Below the pieces are notes generated by a model that was not told the DNA's origin, did not search any database, and worked only from the letters and a program-made list of their open reading frames with translations. The translations under genes were made by a program, and so were the position numbers. This document shows positions 1-7,590 of a stretch of DNA of 37,188 bases, piece after piece. The stretch's first letter is position 1. Each line of letters starts with the position of its first letter. Source of the stretch: DASYUM01 sp036001225 (GTDB lineage Bacteria > Methylomirabilota > Methylomirabilia > Rokubacteriales > DASRDR01); assembly GCA_036001225.1 (NCBI GenBank), contig DASYUM010000070.1, forward strand, positions 1 through 37,188, written 5' to 3'.

Positions 1-1
1 C

Positions 2-358
2 TTCCGCCGGTTCGTCAGAGAGGGTGCGCGCTTCATGGTCAACATCACCAACGACGCCTGGTTCGGCGATTCGGGCGGCCCGCTCCAGCACTTGGCCGTC
101 GTACCGCTCCGGGCGGTCGAGAACGGGGTCGCGGTGGCCCGGGCCGCCAACACCGGGGTCTCGGCCCTGGTGAGTCCGTCGGGCCGGATCGGGCCGGAGC
201 TGGGCCTCTTCCACCGCGGCTTCCTCCAGGTCGCGGTGCCGCTCCGCGCGCGGGAGACCTTCTATACTCGCTTCGGTGATGTCTTCGCCTCCTTCATGGG
301 CGTGGTGACGGCGGCGGCGCTGGCCGCTCGCCTCCGAGCCACCGGGAATCCGAGGTAG
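2..358 (+). CDS. lnt: Apolipoprotein N-acyltransferase, C-terminal fragment
   Basis: Partial gene, cut by the left edge of the window; about 118 C-terminal residues remain and the frame is open to base 2. Lnt is the inner-membrane enzyme that adds the third acyl chain to the N-terminal cysteine of lipoproteins. The visible part contains NITNDAWFGDSGGP followed by QHL and a stretch ending in ARAANTG, which matches the segment just after the catalytic cysteine of the nitrilase-like domain. The catalytic Glu-Lys-Cys residues themselves lie outside the window. A hydrophobic stretch near the end (FASFMGVVTAAALAARL) fits the last membrane helix of the family. The stop is 2 nt before prfB. Its proximity to the LolC/E-LolD genes fits a lipoprotein maturation and export neighbourhood. 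Confidence 0.88.
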   Translation, partial: FRRFVREGARFMVNITNDAWFGDSGGPLQHLAVVPLRAVENGVAVARAANTGVSALVSPSGRIGPELGLFHRGFLQVAVPLRARETFYTRFGDVFASFMGVVTAAALAARLRATGNPR

Positions 359-360
359 CC

Positions 361-1468
361 ATGCTCGGCGACCTCCGCCGCGAATTCGCCGACCTCGAAG
401 GCCGGCTCGAGGATCTCCGGAGGCATCTTTGACCTCGCCGCCAAGGAAGCGCGGCTCGCCGCGCTCGACGCCGAGATGGCGGCGCCCGCGTTCTGGGACG
501 ACCCCCGGCGGGCCCAGGCGCTCATCCGCGAGCGCAACGAGCTGAGCCGGCTGGTCGGCCGGACCGGCGAGCTGGCCCACCAGCTCGGCGAGCTGCGCCT
601 CCTCTGGGAGATGGCGACCGAGGAGGCCGACGAGAGCCTGGAGCCCGAGATCCAGGACGGGCTCCGCCGCCTCCAGCAGGCCTTCCGCGAGTTCGAGCTG
701 ACCGTCGTGCTCTCCGGCGAGCACGACCGGAAGGCTGCCATCGTCTCCATCCACGCCGGCGCCGGCGGCACCGAGTCCCAGGACTGGGCCCAGATGCTCC
801 TCCGCATGTACACCCGCTGGGCCGAGCGCCACGGCTACAAGGTGGAGATCGTCGACCTGCTGCCCGGCGAAGAGGCCGGGATCAAGTCGGCGACGATCGA
901 GGTCACCGGCGACTACGCCTATGGCTATCTCAAGGGCGAGACCGGCGTCCACCGGTTGGTCCGCATCTCCCCGTTCGACGCGGCCCGCCGCCGCCACACC
1001 TCGTTTGCCTCCGTCATGGTGATGCCGGAAGTCGAGGACGTGGAGGTCGTCGTCCGCGACGAGGACCTCCGCATCGACGTCTTCCGATCGTCCGGCCCCG
1101 GTGGCCAGGGCGTGAACACCGCCGACTCCGCGGTGCGGGTGACGCACTTGCCGACCGGCATCGTCGTCTCGTGCCAGAACGAGCGTTCCCAGCTCCGCAA
1201 CCGGGACACCGCCCTCCGCGTCCTGCGGGCGCGGCTCTACCAGCTGGCCGACCAGGAGCGGAAGGTGGAGCTGGAGAAGCTCACCGGCGAGAAGAAGGAC
1301 ATCGCCTTCGGAAGCCAGATCCGCTCCTACATCTTCGCCCCCAACCAGCTCATCAAGGACCACCGCACCAACCTCGAGGTGGGCAACGTCGACGCCGTCA
1401 TGGACGGGGACCTCGACCCGTTCATCAAGGCCTACCTCTTCGGGGGGGAGGCCAAACCCGGTGGCTGA
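361..1468 (+). CDS. prfB: Peptide chain release factor 2 (with programmed +1 frameshift)
   Basis: RF2 reads UGA and UAA stop codons and triggers peptide release. The gene starts at ATG 361 behind GAGGT (352-356), reads 23 codons and meets an in-frame TGA at 430-432. Shifting +1 (skipping T430, continuing with GAC at 431) joins this to the long frame ending at 1468, for a product of about 368 aa against 365 in E. coli. The SPF anticodon-like tripeptide falls at residues about 203-205. The catalytic GGQ is at about 247-249, in SSGPGGQGVNTADS. The first ATG of the downstream frame (476) would remove about 38 N-terminal residues, so it is not the true start. The 3' end overlaps lysS by 8 nt; prfB-lysS is a common bacterial pair. 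Confidence 0.96.
419..433 (+). promoter_or_regulatory. RF2 autoregulatory +1 frameshift site
   Basis: The site has a Shine-Dalgarno-like GGAGG (419-423), a 3-nt spacer CAT, then the slippery CTT (427-429) and TGA C (430-433). This matches the E. coli prfB layout, where AGGGGG is followed by TAT CTT TGA C, in both order and spacing. When RF2 is scarce the ribosome pauses at the weak UGA-C stop and slips by one base from CTT to TTT, making more RF2. Only the layout is seen; the feedback is known for the family. Confidence 0.95.
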
Positions 1469-2963
1469 GCCCGAGCTGCTCCGCCGCCGCCGGGCGAAGC
1501 TCGAGACCCTGCGGGCGGCCGGCGTCGATCCGTTCGGGAGCCGCTACCCCGTCTCCCACTGGACGGGGCCGCTCCGCGCGCGCTGGGACCGGGCCGGTGA
1601 GGAAGAACTGAAGGGAGCCGAGCCCGTCAGCCTGGCGGGCCGGATCATGTCGATTCGCCACCATGGCAAGTCCTGCTTCGCCCACCTGCTCGACGGGACC
1701 GGCACGATCCAGCTCTACGCCCGGGCCGACCTCCTCGGCGATGCCTACGCCGGGTTCACCGAGCTCGACGTCGGGGACTTCGTCGGGATCACCGGGGAGC
1801 TGTTCCGGACCCGGACCGGGGAGTTGACGGTTCAGGTCAAGGCGTGGAGCTTCCTGACCAAGTCCCTGCGACCGCTCCCCGAGAAGTGGCACGGGCTCAA
1901 GGACGTCGAGACTCGCTTCCGCCAGCGCTACGTCGACCTGCTGGTCAACCCGGAAACGCGGGACGTGTTCCGGGTGCGAACGCGGGCCATCCAGGCCATC
2001 CGCGCATTCCTCGACGCCCGGGGCTTCCTGGAAGTCGAGACGCCGACGATGCAGGCGATCCCGGGGGGAGCGGCGGCCCGCCCGTTCGTGACCCACCACA
2101 ACGCGCTCGACACCGACCTCTATCTCCGGATCGCCCTCGAGCTGCACCTCAAGCGGCTGGTGGTGGGAGGCTTCGATCGCGTGTACGAGATCGGCCGGAT
2201 CTTCCGGAACGAGGGCGTCTCGACGCAGCACAACCCCGAGTTCACCATGCTGGAGTTCTACCAGGCCTACGCCGACTACGGCGACTTGATGGAGCTGACG
2301 GAGGCGCTGTTCGGGGAGGTCGGCCACACCCTGCGCGGGAGCCCGGCGCTCTCGTACCAGGGCGAGACCATCGACCTCACCCCGCCCTGGCGCCGGCTGA
2401 CCTTCTTCGGCGGCCTCTCGGAGGCGCTCGGGATCCCGGTCACGCGCGACACACCGGCGCCGATCCTCGTCGAGGCCGCCGGGAAGCGAGGCTTCGTCCC
2501 CGAGTCCACCACGGGCACCGCGCTGTGGAAGGACCTGTTCGAGGCCTTCGTCGAGCCCACGCTGGTCAAGCCCACGTTCATCATCGATTTTCCAGTCGAG
2601 CTGTCCCCGCTGGCCCGGCAAAAGAAGGACGACCCCTCGCTCGTCGATCGGTTCGAGCTGTTCATCGGCCGGATGGAGATGGCCAACGCCTACTCGGAGC
2701 TCAACGACCCGATCGAGCAGCGGCGGCGCTTCGAGGCCCAGCTCCGCGAGCGCGAGCGGGGGGACGAGGAAGCCCACCGGCTCGACGAGGACTTCCTGCG
2801 GGCGCTGGAGTACGGGCTGCCGCCCACCGCCGGGGAGGGAATCGGGATCGACCGACTGGTCATGCTCTTCGCCGACAAGGCCTCGATCCGCGAGGTCATC
2901 CTCTTCCCGCTGCTGCGCCCCGAGAGCCCGGAGGAAGGCGAGGCAGAGGAGGTGGAATCCTGA
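1461..2963 (+). CDS. lysS: Lysyl-tRNA synthetase, class II
   Basis: Charges tRNA-Lys with lysine. The protein has 500 aa (E. coli LysS has 505). An OB-fold anticodon-binding domain lies at about residues 55-145 (VSLAGRIMSIRHHGKSCFAHL is its first strand region). A class II catalytic domain follows, with motif 2 seen as FRNEGVSTQHNPEFTMLEFY and motif 3 as GIGIDRLVMLF near the C terminus. The GTG start at 1461 lies inside the end of prfB, an 8-nt overlap that suggests translational coupling. The last codons carry a strong ribosome-binding site for the next gene. Confidence 0.97.
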   Translation: MAEPELLRRRRAKLETLRAAGVDPFGSRYPVSHWTGPLRARWDRAGEEELKGAEPVSLAGRIMSIRHHGKSCFAHLLDGTGTIQLYARADLLGDAYAGFTELDVGDFVGITGELFRTRTGELTVQVKAWSFLTKSLRPLPEKWHGLKDVETRFRQRYVDLLVNPETRDVFRVRTRAIQAIRAFLDARGFLEVETPTMQAIPGGAAARPFVTHHNALDTDLYLRIALELHLKRLVVGGFDRVYEIGRIFRNEGVSTQHNPEFTMLEFYQAYADYGDLMELTEALFGEVGHTLRGSPALSYQGETIDLTPPWRRLTFFGGLSEALGIPVTRDTPAPILVEAAGKRGFVPESTTGTALWKDLFEAFVEPTLVKPTFIIDFPVELSPLARQKKDDPSLVDRFELFIGRMEMANAYSELNDPIEQRRRFEAQLRERERGDEEAHRLDEDFLRALEYGLPPTAGEGIGIDRLVMLFADKASIREVILFPLLRPESPEEGEAEEVES

Positions 2964-4189
2964 GCGGGCGCGGGCTTCCGTTCGAGCTGTTCATCGGTCT
3001 GCGGTACATGCGCTCCAAGGGCCGGCGCGGCTTCCTCTCCCTCCTCACCCTGATCGCGATGGCCGGCATGGCCGTGGGCGTCATGGCGCTCATCCTGGTG
3101 CTGGGGGTGATGTCGGGGGCCGAGGAAGAGTTCATGGGCAAGATCCTCGGCACCACCGCCCACGTCATGGTCATGGACGCGGCCGGGAAGGGGATCGAAG
3201 ATGTGGACGACGTCCTCGCCAAGGTCCGCCGGCATCCCCAGGTCCGCAGCGCCTCGCCGTTCGTGCTCCAGCAAGCGATGCTCTCGACCGATCACGGCGC
3301 GACCGGCGTCGTCGTGCGGGGGATCGATCCCGCCGTCGGCGAGACCGAGCTGGGCCCACGCGTGAAGCAGGGGAGTCTGGCCGACCTGGGTGGCCCCGAG
3401 CCGGGGATCGCCCTCGGCCGGGAGCTGGCCCGGACCCTCGGCGCGTTCGTCGGCCAGACGGTGACCGCGATCTCCCCTCGCGGCGCGGTGACCGCGGTGG
3501 GGACGATCCCCAAGATGCGGCAGTTCCGGGTGGTGGCCATCTTCGAGATCGGTCTCTACGAGTTCGACTCGGCGCTGGCCTACACCTCGCTGGCCGCCGC
3601 CCAGCAGTTCGCCGACCTCGACCACCGGGTGTCCGGCATCGAGGTGCGCGTGGCCGACGTCTACCGCGCCCGTCGGGTCGCCGAGGATCTCTCGCGCGCC
3701 CTCGGCTTCCCCTACTGGACCCGCGACTGGATGGACATGAACCGCAACCTCTTCTCGGCCATCCAGCTCGAGAAGACCGCGATGTTCGTCATCCTGATCC
3801 TGATCATCTTCGTCGCCGCCTTCGCCATCATCAGCCACCTCATCCTGATGGTGGCCGAGAAGCGACGCGAGATCGGGGTCCTGCGGGCGCTGGGAGCGAG
3901 CGCCCGGAGCGTCATGCTGATCTTCGTGGCCGAGGGTGTCCTCATCGGCGCGGTCGGCACCCTGGTCGGGACCGTGCTGGGGGTGATGCTGGGCGGCATC
4001 CAGCAGGCCTACCACATCGTGAAGATCCCCGGCGACGTCTACCAGCTCTCGGCGCTGCCGATGCGGATGAGCCCGCGCGACCTCGTCCTGTTCGCGGTGT
4101 CGGCGCTCGTCATCTCGTTCCTGGCCACCCTCTACCCCTCCCGGCAGGCGGCCCGGCTCGACCCGGTCGAGGTCCTCCGCTATGAGTGA
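2960..4189 (+). CDS. lolC: Lipoprotein-releasing ABC transporter permease, LolC/LolE type
   Basis: Membrane subunit of the LolCDE-type complex that extracts mature lipoproteins from the inner membrane and hands them to LolA. With a CTG start at 2960 it has 409 aa (E. coli LolC 399, LolE 414). The N terminus PFELFIGLRYMRSKGRRGF is the conserved cytosolic start of the family. The first membrane helix is at about residues 27-50, a large periplasmic domain follows, and three C-terminal helices lie near 273-298, 317-343 and 374-393. No ATG, GTG or TTG exists in frame before the conserved segment. GAGGAGGT at 2946-2953 sits 6 nt before CTG 2960, which overlaps the lysS stop. ATG 3008 would remove the conserved N terminus. 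Only one permease gene is present, so the complex may use a homodimer as in single-permease (LolF-like) systems. The symbol could equally be lolE. Confidence 0.9.
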   Translation: MSGRGLPFELFIGLRYMRSKGRRGFLSLLTLIAMAGMAVGVMALILVLGVMSGAEEEFMGKILGTTAHVMVMDAAGKGIEDVDDVLAKVRRHPQVRSASPFVLQQAMLSTDHGATGVVVRGIDPAVGETELGPRVKQGSLADLGGPEPGIALGRELARTLGAFVGQTVTAISPRGAVTAVGTIPKMRQFRVVAIFEIGLYEFDSALAYTSLAAAQQFADLDHRVSGIEVRVADVYRARRVAEDLSRALGFPYWTRDWMDMNRNLFSAIQLEKTAMFVILILIIFVAAFAIISHLILMVAEKRREIGVLRALGASARSVMLIFVAEGVLIGAVGTLVGTVLGVMLGGIQQAYHIVKIPGDVYQLSALPMRMSPRDLVLFAVSALVISFLATLYPSRQAARLDPVEVLRYE

Positions 4190-4877
4190 CGCCGGCCGCC
4201 CCGCGCTCCTGATCGCCGAGGCGGTGGAGAAGGAGTACCGCGGGGCCGCCGAGCCGCTCCGGGTGCTCAAGGGCGTGAACCTCACCGTCTACCAGGGGGA
4301 GCTGGTGGCCATCGTCGGCGCCTCCGGGGTCGGTAAGTCCACGCTGCTCCACCTCCTGGGGGCGCTCGACCGGCCGACCGCCGGCCGGGTCCTCTTCCGG
4401 GGCGAGGACCTCTTCGCCCGCTCGGACGCGGAGCTGACGCGGTTTCGCCGCCACGAGGTCGGCTTCGTCTTCCAGCTCTACAACCTCCTGGCCGAGTTCT
4501 CAGCCCTCGAGAACGCCATGCTGCCCGCCCTCGTCCAGCGGCGGAACGCCGCCGAGGCCCGGACCCTGGCCCTCGACGCGCTGCGCGAGGTGGGGCTCAC
4601 CGAGCGGATCGGGCACCGGCCCGGCGAGCTCTCGGGTGGCGAGCAGCAACGCGTCGCCCTCGCCCGCGCCGTGGTCGGCCGCCCGGCCCTGATCGTGGCC
4701 GACGAGCCGACCGGCAACCTCGATGCGAAGACGAGCGAGGGCGTCTTCGAGCTGTTCGGGCGGTTGCAGGCCGAGCGCGGCGTCACCTTCGTCATCGCCA
4801 CTCACAATCTCGAGCTGGCTCGTCGCGCCGACCGATTGGTCCGACTGGTGGACGGCCGGGCAGTGGTGGAATTCTGA
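4182..4877 (+). CDS. lolD: Lipoprotein-releasing system ATP-binding protein LolD
   Basis: Cytoplasmic ATPase that powers lipoprotein release by the LolC/E permease encoded just upstream; the two genes overlap by 8 nt. It has 231 aa. The Walker A motif GASGVGKST is at residues 46-54, the ABC signature LSGGEQQRVALARA starts at residue 150, and the Walker B region ALIVADEPTGNLD lies near 168-180. The arrangement is typical of the MacB/LolD subfamily, and pairing with a LolC/E permease makes LolD the best call. It is the last gene of the lnt-side group; a weak terminator and a new promoter follow. Confidence 0.94.
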   Translation: MSDAGRPALLIAEAVEKEYRGAAEPLRVLKGVNLTVYQGELVAIVGASGVGKSTLLHLLGALDRPTAGRVLFRGEDLFARSDAELTRFRRHEVGFVFQLYNLLAEFSALENAMLPALVQRRNAAEARTLALDALREVGLTERIGHRPGELSGGEQQRVALARAVVGRPALIVADEPTGNLDAKTSEGVFELFGRLQAERGVTFVIATHNLELARRADRLVRLVDGRAVVEF

Positions 4878-4899
4878 CGGTTGGACCTCACCCGCGTAA

Positions 4900-4925
4900 G
4901 TTCGGACGACGTTGAACCATTTTTT
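4900..4925 (+). terminator. Weak candidate intrinsic terminator after lolD
   Basis: GTTC (4900-4903) can pair with GAAC (4914-4917), extended by two G-U pairs, around a 6-nt loop, and six T residues follow at 4920-4925. The stem is short and partly wobble-paired. Its position between lolD and the clpC promoter is the main argument for it. Confidence 0.3.
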
Positions 4926-4927
4926 CC

Positions 4928-4955
4928 GTGACATCCCTCGAAGCTGGGGTATGAT
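4928..4955 (+). promoter_or_regulatory. Sigma70-type promoter of clpC
   Basis: GTGACA (4928-4933, five of six matches to TTGACA) is followed by a 16-nt spacer and TATGAT (4950-4955, five of six matches to TATAAT). Predicted transcription start is about 4962, giving an 80-nt leader before the clpC GTG. It lies in one of the few AT-richer gaps in the window. No CIRCE inverted repeat or CtsR-like operator was seen. Confidence 0.65.
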
Positions 4956-5041
4956 GAGGATGCGGATGGGGTTCGCGCCCTGGACCCCCCGCCCGGTGGG
5001 GTGCCGGCGAGAGGTGATCCGGGGCAGGCCGGAGGGACAGC

Positions 5042-7480
5042 GTGTTTGAGCGATTCACCGAGCGCGCGCGCCGCGTGATCATCCTCGCCCGGGAGGAGGC
5101 CGGCCGGTTCCGCCACGACTTCGTGGGGACCGAGCACATCCTCCTCGGCCTGATCCGAGACGGAGAGGGGATCGCGACGGCGGTGCTGCAGCGGCTCGGG
5201 CTCCGGCTGGAAACCGTGAAGGCCGAGGTCGAGCGGGCCCTGGCCGGGTTCCCCAAGACCCTCACCTTCGGCGAGGTCCCGTTCACCCCCCAGGCCAAGC
5301 GGGTCCTCGAGCTGTCGATCGAGGAGGCCCGCCAACTCGGCCACAACTACATCGGGACCGAGCACCTGCTGCTGGGGATCATGAAGGAAGGCCAGTCCAT
5401 CGCGGCCAAGATCCTCGAGTCGCTCGGCGCCCGCCTCGACGAGGTCCGCCAGGAGACGCTTGCCCTCCTCGGCGACCAGTACTACCCGCGGCCCAAGAAG
5501 CGGAGCCAGACTCCCGTCCTCGACGAGTTCGCCCGGGATCTGACCCAGTTCGCCCGGGAAGGGAAGCTCGACCCCGTGATCGGGCGGGAGATGGAGATCG
5601 AACGGGTCATCCAGATCCTCTCCCGGCGGACCAAGAACAACCCGGTCCTCATCGGGGAGCCCGGCGTCGGCAAGACCGCCATCGTGGAGGGGCTGGCCCA
5701 GAAGATCGTCAACCACGACGTCCCCGACGTGCTGGTGGGCAAGCGCCTCCTCCAGCTCGACCTCGGCGCCCTGGTGGCCGGCACCAAGTACCGCGGTCAG
5801 TTCGAGGAGCGCCTCAAGGCCGTGATGAAGGAGATCCGGCAGTCGGAGAACGTGATCCTCTTCCTCGACGAGCTGCACACGCTCATCGGAGCCGGGGCCG
5901 CCGAAGGCGCGATCGACGCCTCCAACATGCTCAAGCCGGCGCTCTCCCGGGGCGAGATCCAGTGCATCGGCGCCACCACCCTCGACGAGTACCGGAAGCA
6001 CATCGAGAAGGACGGGGCGCTGGAGCGCCGCTTCCAGCCGATCATCGTGCGGGCCCCCTCGGTCCAGGAGTCGGTAGAGATCATCAAGGGGCTGCGGCCG
6101 AAGTACGAGGCCCACCACCGGGTCAAGATCACCGACCAGGCGATCGACGCCGCCGTCAAGCTGGCCGACCGTCACATCACCGAGCGCCAGCTCCCTGACA
6201 AGGCGATCGACGTCATCGACGAGGCGGCCAGCCGGACCCGGCTCCAGTCGATGACGCCCCCGGCCGAGTTGAAGGAACTGGAGAAGGAGATCGAGCGGGT
6301 CGTTCGCGAGAAGGACATGTTCCTGGAAGCCCAGGAGTTCGAGAAGGCGGCCTCCCTCCGCGAGAAGGAGAAGGTCCTCCGCGGCCGCGACGAGGATCTG
6401 AAGCGGGAGTGGGAGAAGAAGAAGGGCCGGGAGACGTCGGTGGTCGGCGAGGAAGACGTCGAGTTCATCGTCTCCCGCTGGACCGGTATCCCGCTCTCCC
6501 GGCTGGAGGAGAAAGAGTCGGCCAAGCTGGCCCGGATGGAGGACGCCCTCCACCACCGCATCGTGGGCCAGGACGACGCCCTCCGCGCCGTCTCCCGCGC
6601 GATCCGCCGCTCCCGGGCCGGGCTCAAGGACGCCAAGCGGCCGGTCGGCTCGTTCATCTTCCTCGGCCCGACCGGGGTGGGGAAGACCGAGCTGGCCCGG
6701 GCCCTGGCCGAGTTCCTGTTCGGCGACGAGAACGCCATGATCCGGATCGACATGTCGGAGTACATGGAGAAGTTCTCGGTGTCGCGTCTGCTGGGGGCCC
6801 CGCCCGGCTACGTGGGCTACGAAGAGGGTGGGTTCCTGACCGAGAAAGTGCGGCGGCGACCCTACTCGGTGGTGTTGTTCGACGAGATCGAGAAGGCCCA
6901 CCCTGACGTCTTCAACATGCTGCTCCAGGTGCTCGACGACGGGCGGCTGACCGATTCCCTCGGCCACGTCGTGGACTTCAAGAACGCGATCCTGATCATG
7001 ACCTCCAACCTCGGCACCAACCTGATCGGCAAGCGGGTGAGCCCCGGGTTCCTCCAGGACTCGGCCGAGGAGAACTACGAGCGGATGAAGGAGCGGGTGC
7101 TGGACGAGCTCAAGCGCGCGTTCCGGCCGGAGTTCATCAACCGGATCGACGAGGTGATCGTCTTCCACTCGCTCAGCGAGGACCACATCAGGGGGATCAT
7201 CCGGCTCATGATCAGCCGGGTGAACAAGCAGCTCGAGGAGAAGTCGATCCGGATCGAGCTGACGCTCGACGCGGAGGAACTGCTCCTCCGCAAGGGCTAC
7301 GATTCCACATACGGGGCGCGCCAGCTGCGCCGGACCATCCAGAAGCACATCGAGGATCCGCTGGCCGAGGCCATCGTCGGCGGTCAGATCCGAGAAGGGT
7401 CTCGCATCGAGGTCCGGCCCGACGGCGAGAACTTCGCCTTCGCCCCTCTGACCGAATCCCTCGATCTGGCGGAGCGCTGA
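5042..7480 (+). CDS. clpC: ATP-dependent Clp protease ATP-binding subunit ClpC
   Basis: Hsp100 unfoldase that feeds proteins to the ClpP protease. It has 812 aa, the normal ClpC length. Two Clp_N repeats come first (residues about 1-75 and 80-145; VGTEHILLGL and IGTEHLLLGI mark each). AAA module 1 has Walker A GEPGVGKT near 204-211. A UVR-like segment (EAQEFEKAASLREKEK) lies in the coiled middle domain, and AAA module 2 has Walker A GPTGVGKT near 542-549. The double Clp_N plus UVR layout separates ClpC from ClpA and ClpB. GTG 5042 is preceded by GGAGG at 5031-5035. The gene has its own promoter and no mcsA/mcsB/ctsR neighbours, so regulation of the Bacillus type is not visible here. Confidence 0.95.
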   Translation: MFERFTERARRVIILAREEAGRFRHDFVGTEHILLGLIRDGEGIATAVLQRLGLRLETVKAEVERALAGFPKTLTFGEVPFTPQAKRVLELSIEEARQLGHNYIGTEHLLLGIMKEGQSIAAKILESLGARLDEVRQETLALLGDQYYPRPKKRSQTPVLDEFARDLTQFAREGKLDPVIGREMEIERVIQILSRRTKNNPVLIGEPGVGKTAIVEGLAQKIVNHDVPDVLVGKRLLQLDLGALVAGTKYRGQFEERLKAVMKEIRQSENVILFLDELHTLIGAGAAEGAIDASNMLKPALSRGEIQCIGATTLDEYRKHIEKDGALERRFQPIIVRAPSVQESVEIIKGLRPKYEAHHRVKITDQAIDAAVKLADRHITERQLPDKAIDVIDEAASRTRLQSMTPPAELKELEKEIERVVREKDMFLEAQEFEKAASLREKEKVLRGRDEDLKREWEKKKGRETSVVGEEDVEFIVSRWTGIPLSRLEEKESAKLARMEDALHHRIVGQDDALRAVSRAIRRSRAGLKDAKRPVGSFIFLGPTGVGKTELARALAEFLFGDENAMIRIDMSEYMEKFSVSRLLGAPPGYVGYEEGGFLTEKVRRRPYSVVLFDEIEKAHPDVFNMLLQVLDDGRLTDSLGHVVDFKNAILIMTSNLGTNLIGKRVSPGFLQDSAEENYERMKERVLDELKRAFRPEFINRIDEVIVFHSLSEDHIRGIIRLMISRVNKQLEEKSIRIELTLDAEELLLRKGYDSTYGARQLRRTIQKHIEDPLAEAIVGGQIREGSRIEVRPDGENFAFAPLTESLDLAER

Positions 7481-7590
7481 TCTCCCGCCGGACATCGCGA
7501 GGCGGGTAACCCCCGACCTCGATTTCCGGCCGGGAGGGGCGTGGGCGAGAGGGGCGGCCGGGGCGACGCGGGGCCCGTGGGAGGGCGCCG

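Noticed and set aside
263..268. TATACT inside lnt as a prfB promoter
   Set aside because: No acceptable -35 box at the right distance, and the codons are explained by the Lnt sequence ETFYTRF.
4912..4917. TTGAAC as the -35 box of the clpC promoter
   Set aside because: It lies 32 nt from TATGAT; GTGACA at 4928 has the correct 16-nt spacing.
4984..5002. ACCCC/GGGGT hairpin in the clpC leader as a riboswitch or thermometer
   Set aside because: Only a 5-bp stem, well away from the ribosome-binding site; chance in GC-rich DNA is likely.
4802..7495. 897-codon open frame on the - strand opposite clpC
   Set aside because: It is the mirror of a strongly coding, motif-rich clpC; composition is biased and nothing in it is recognised.
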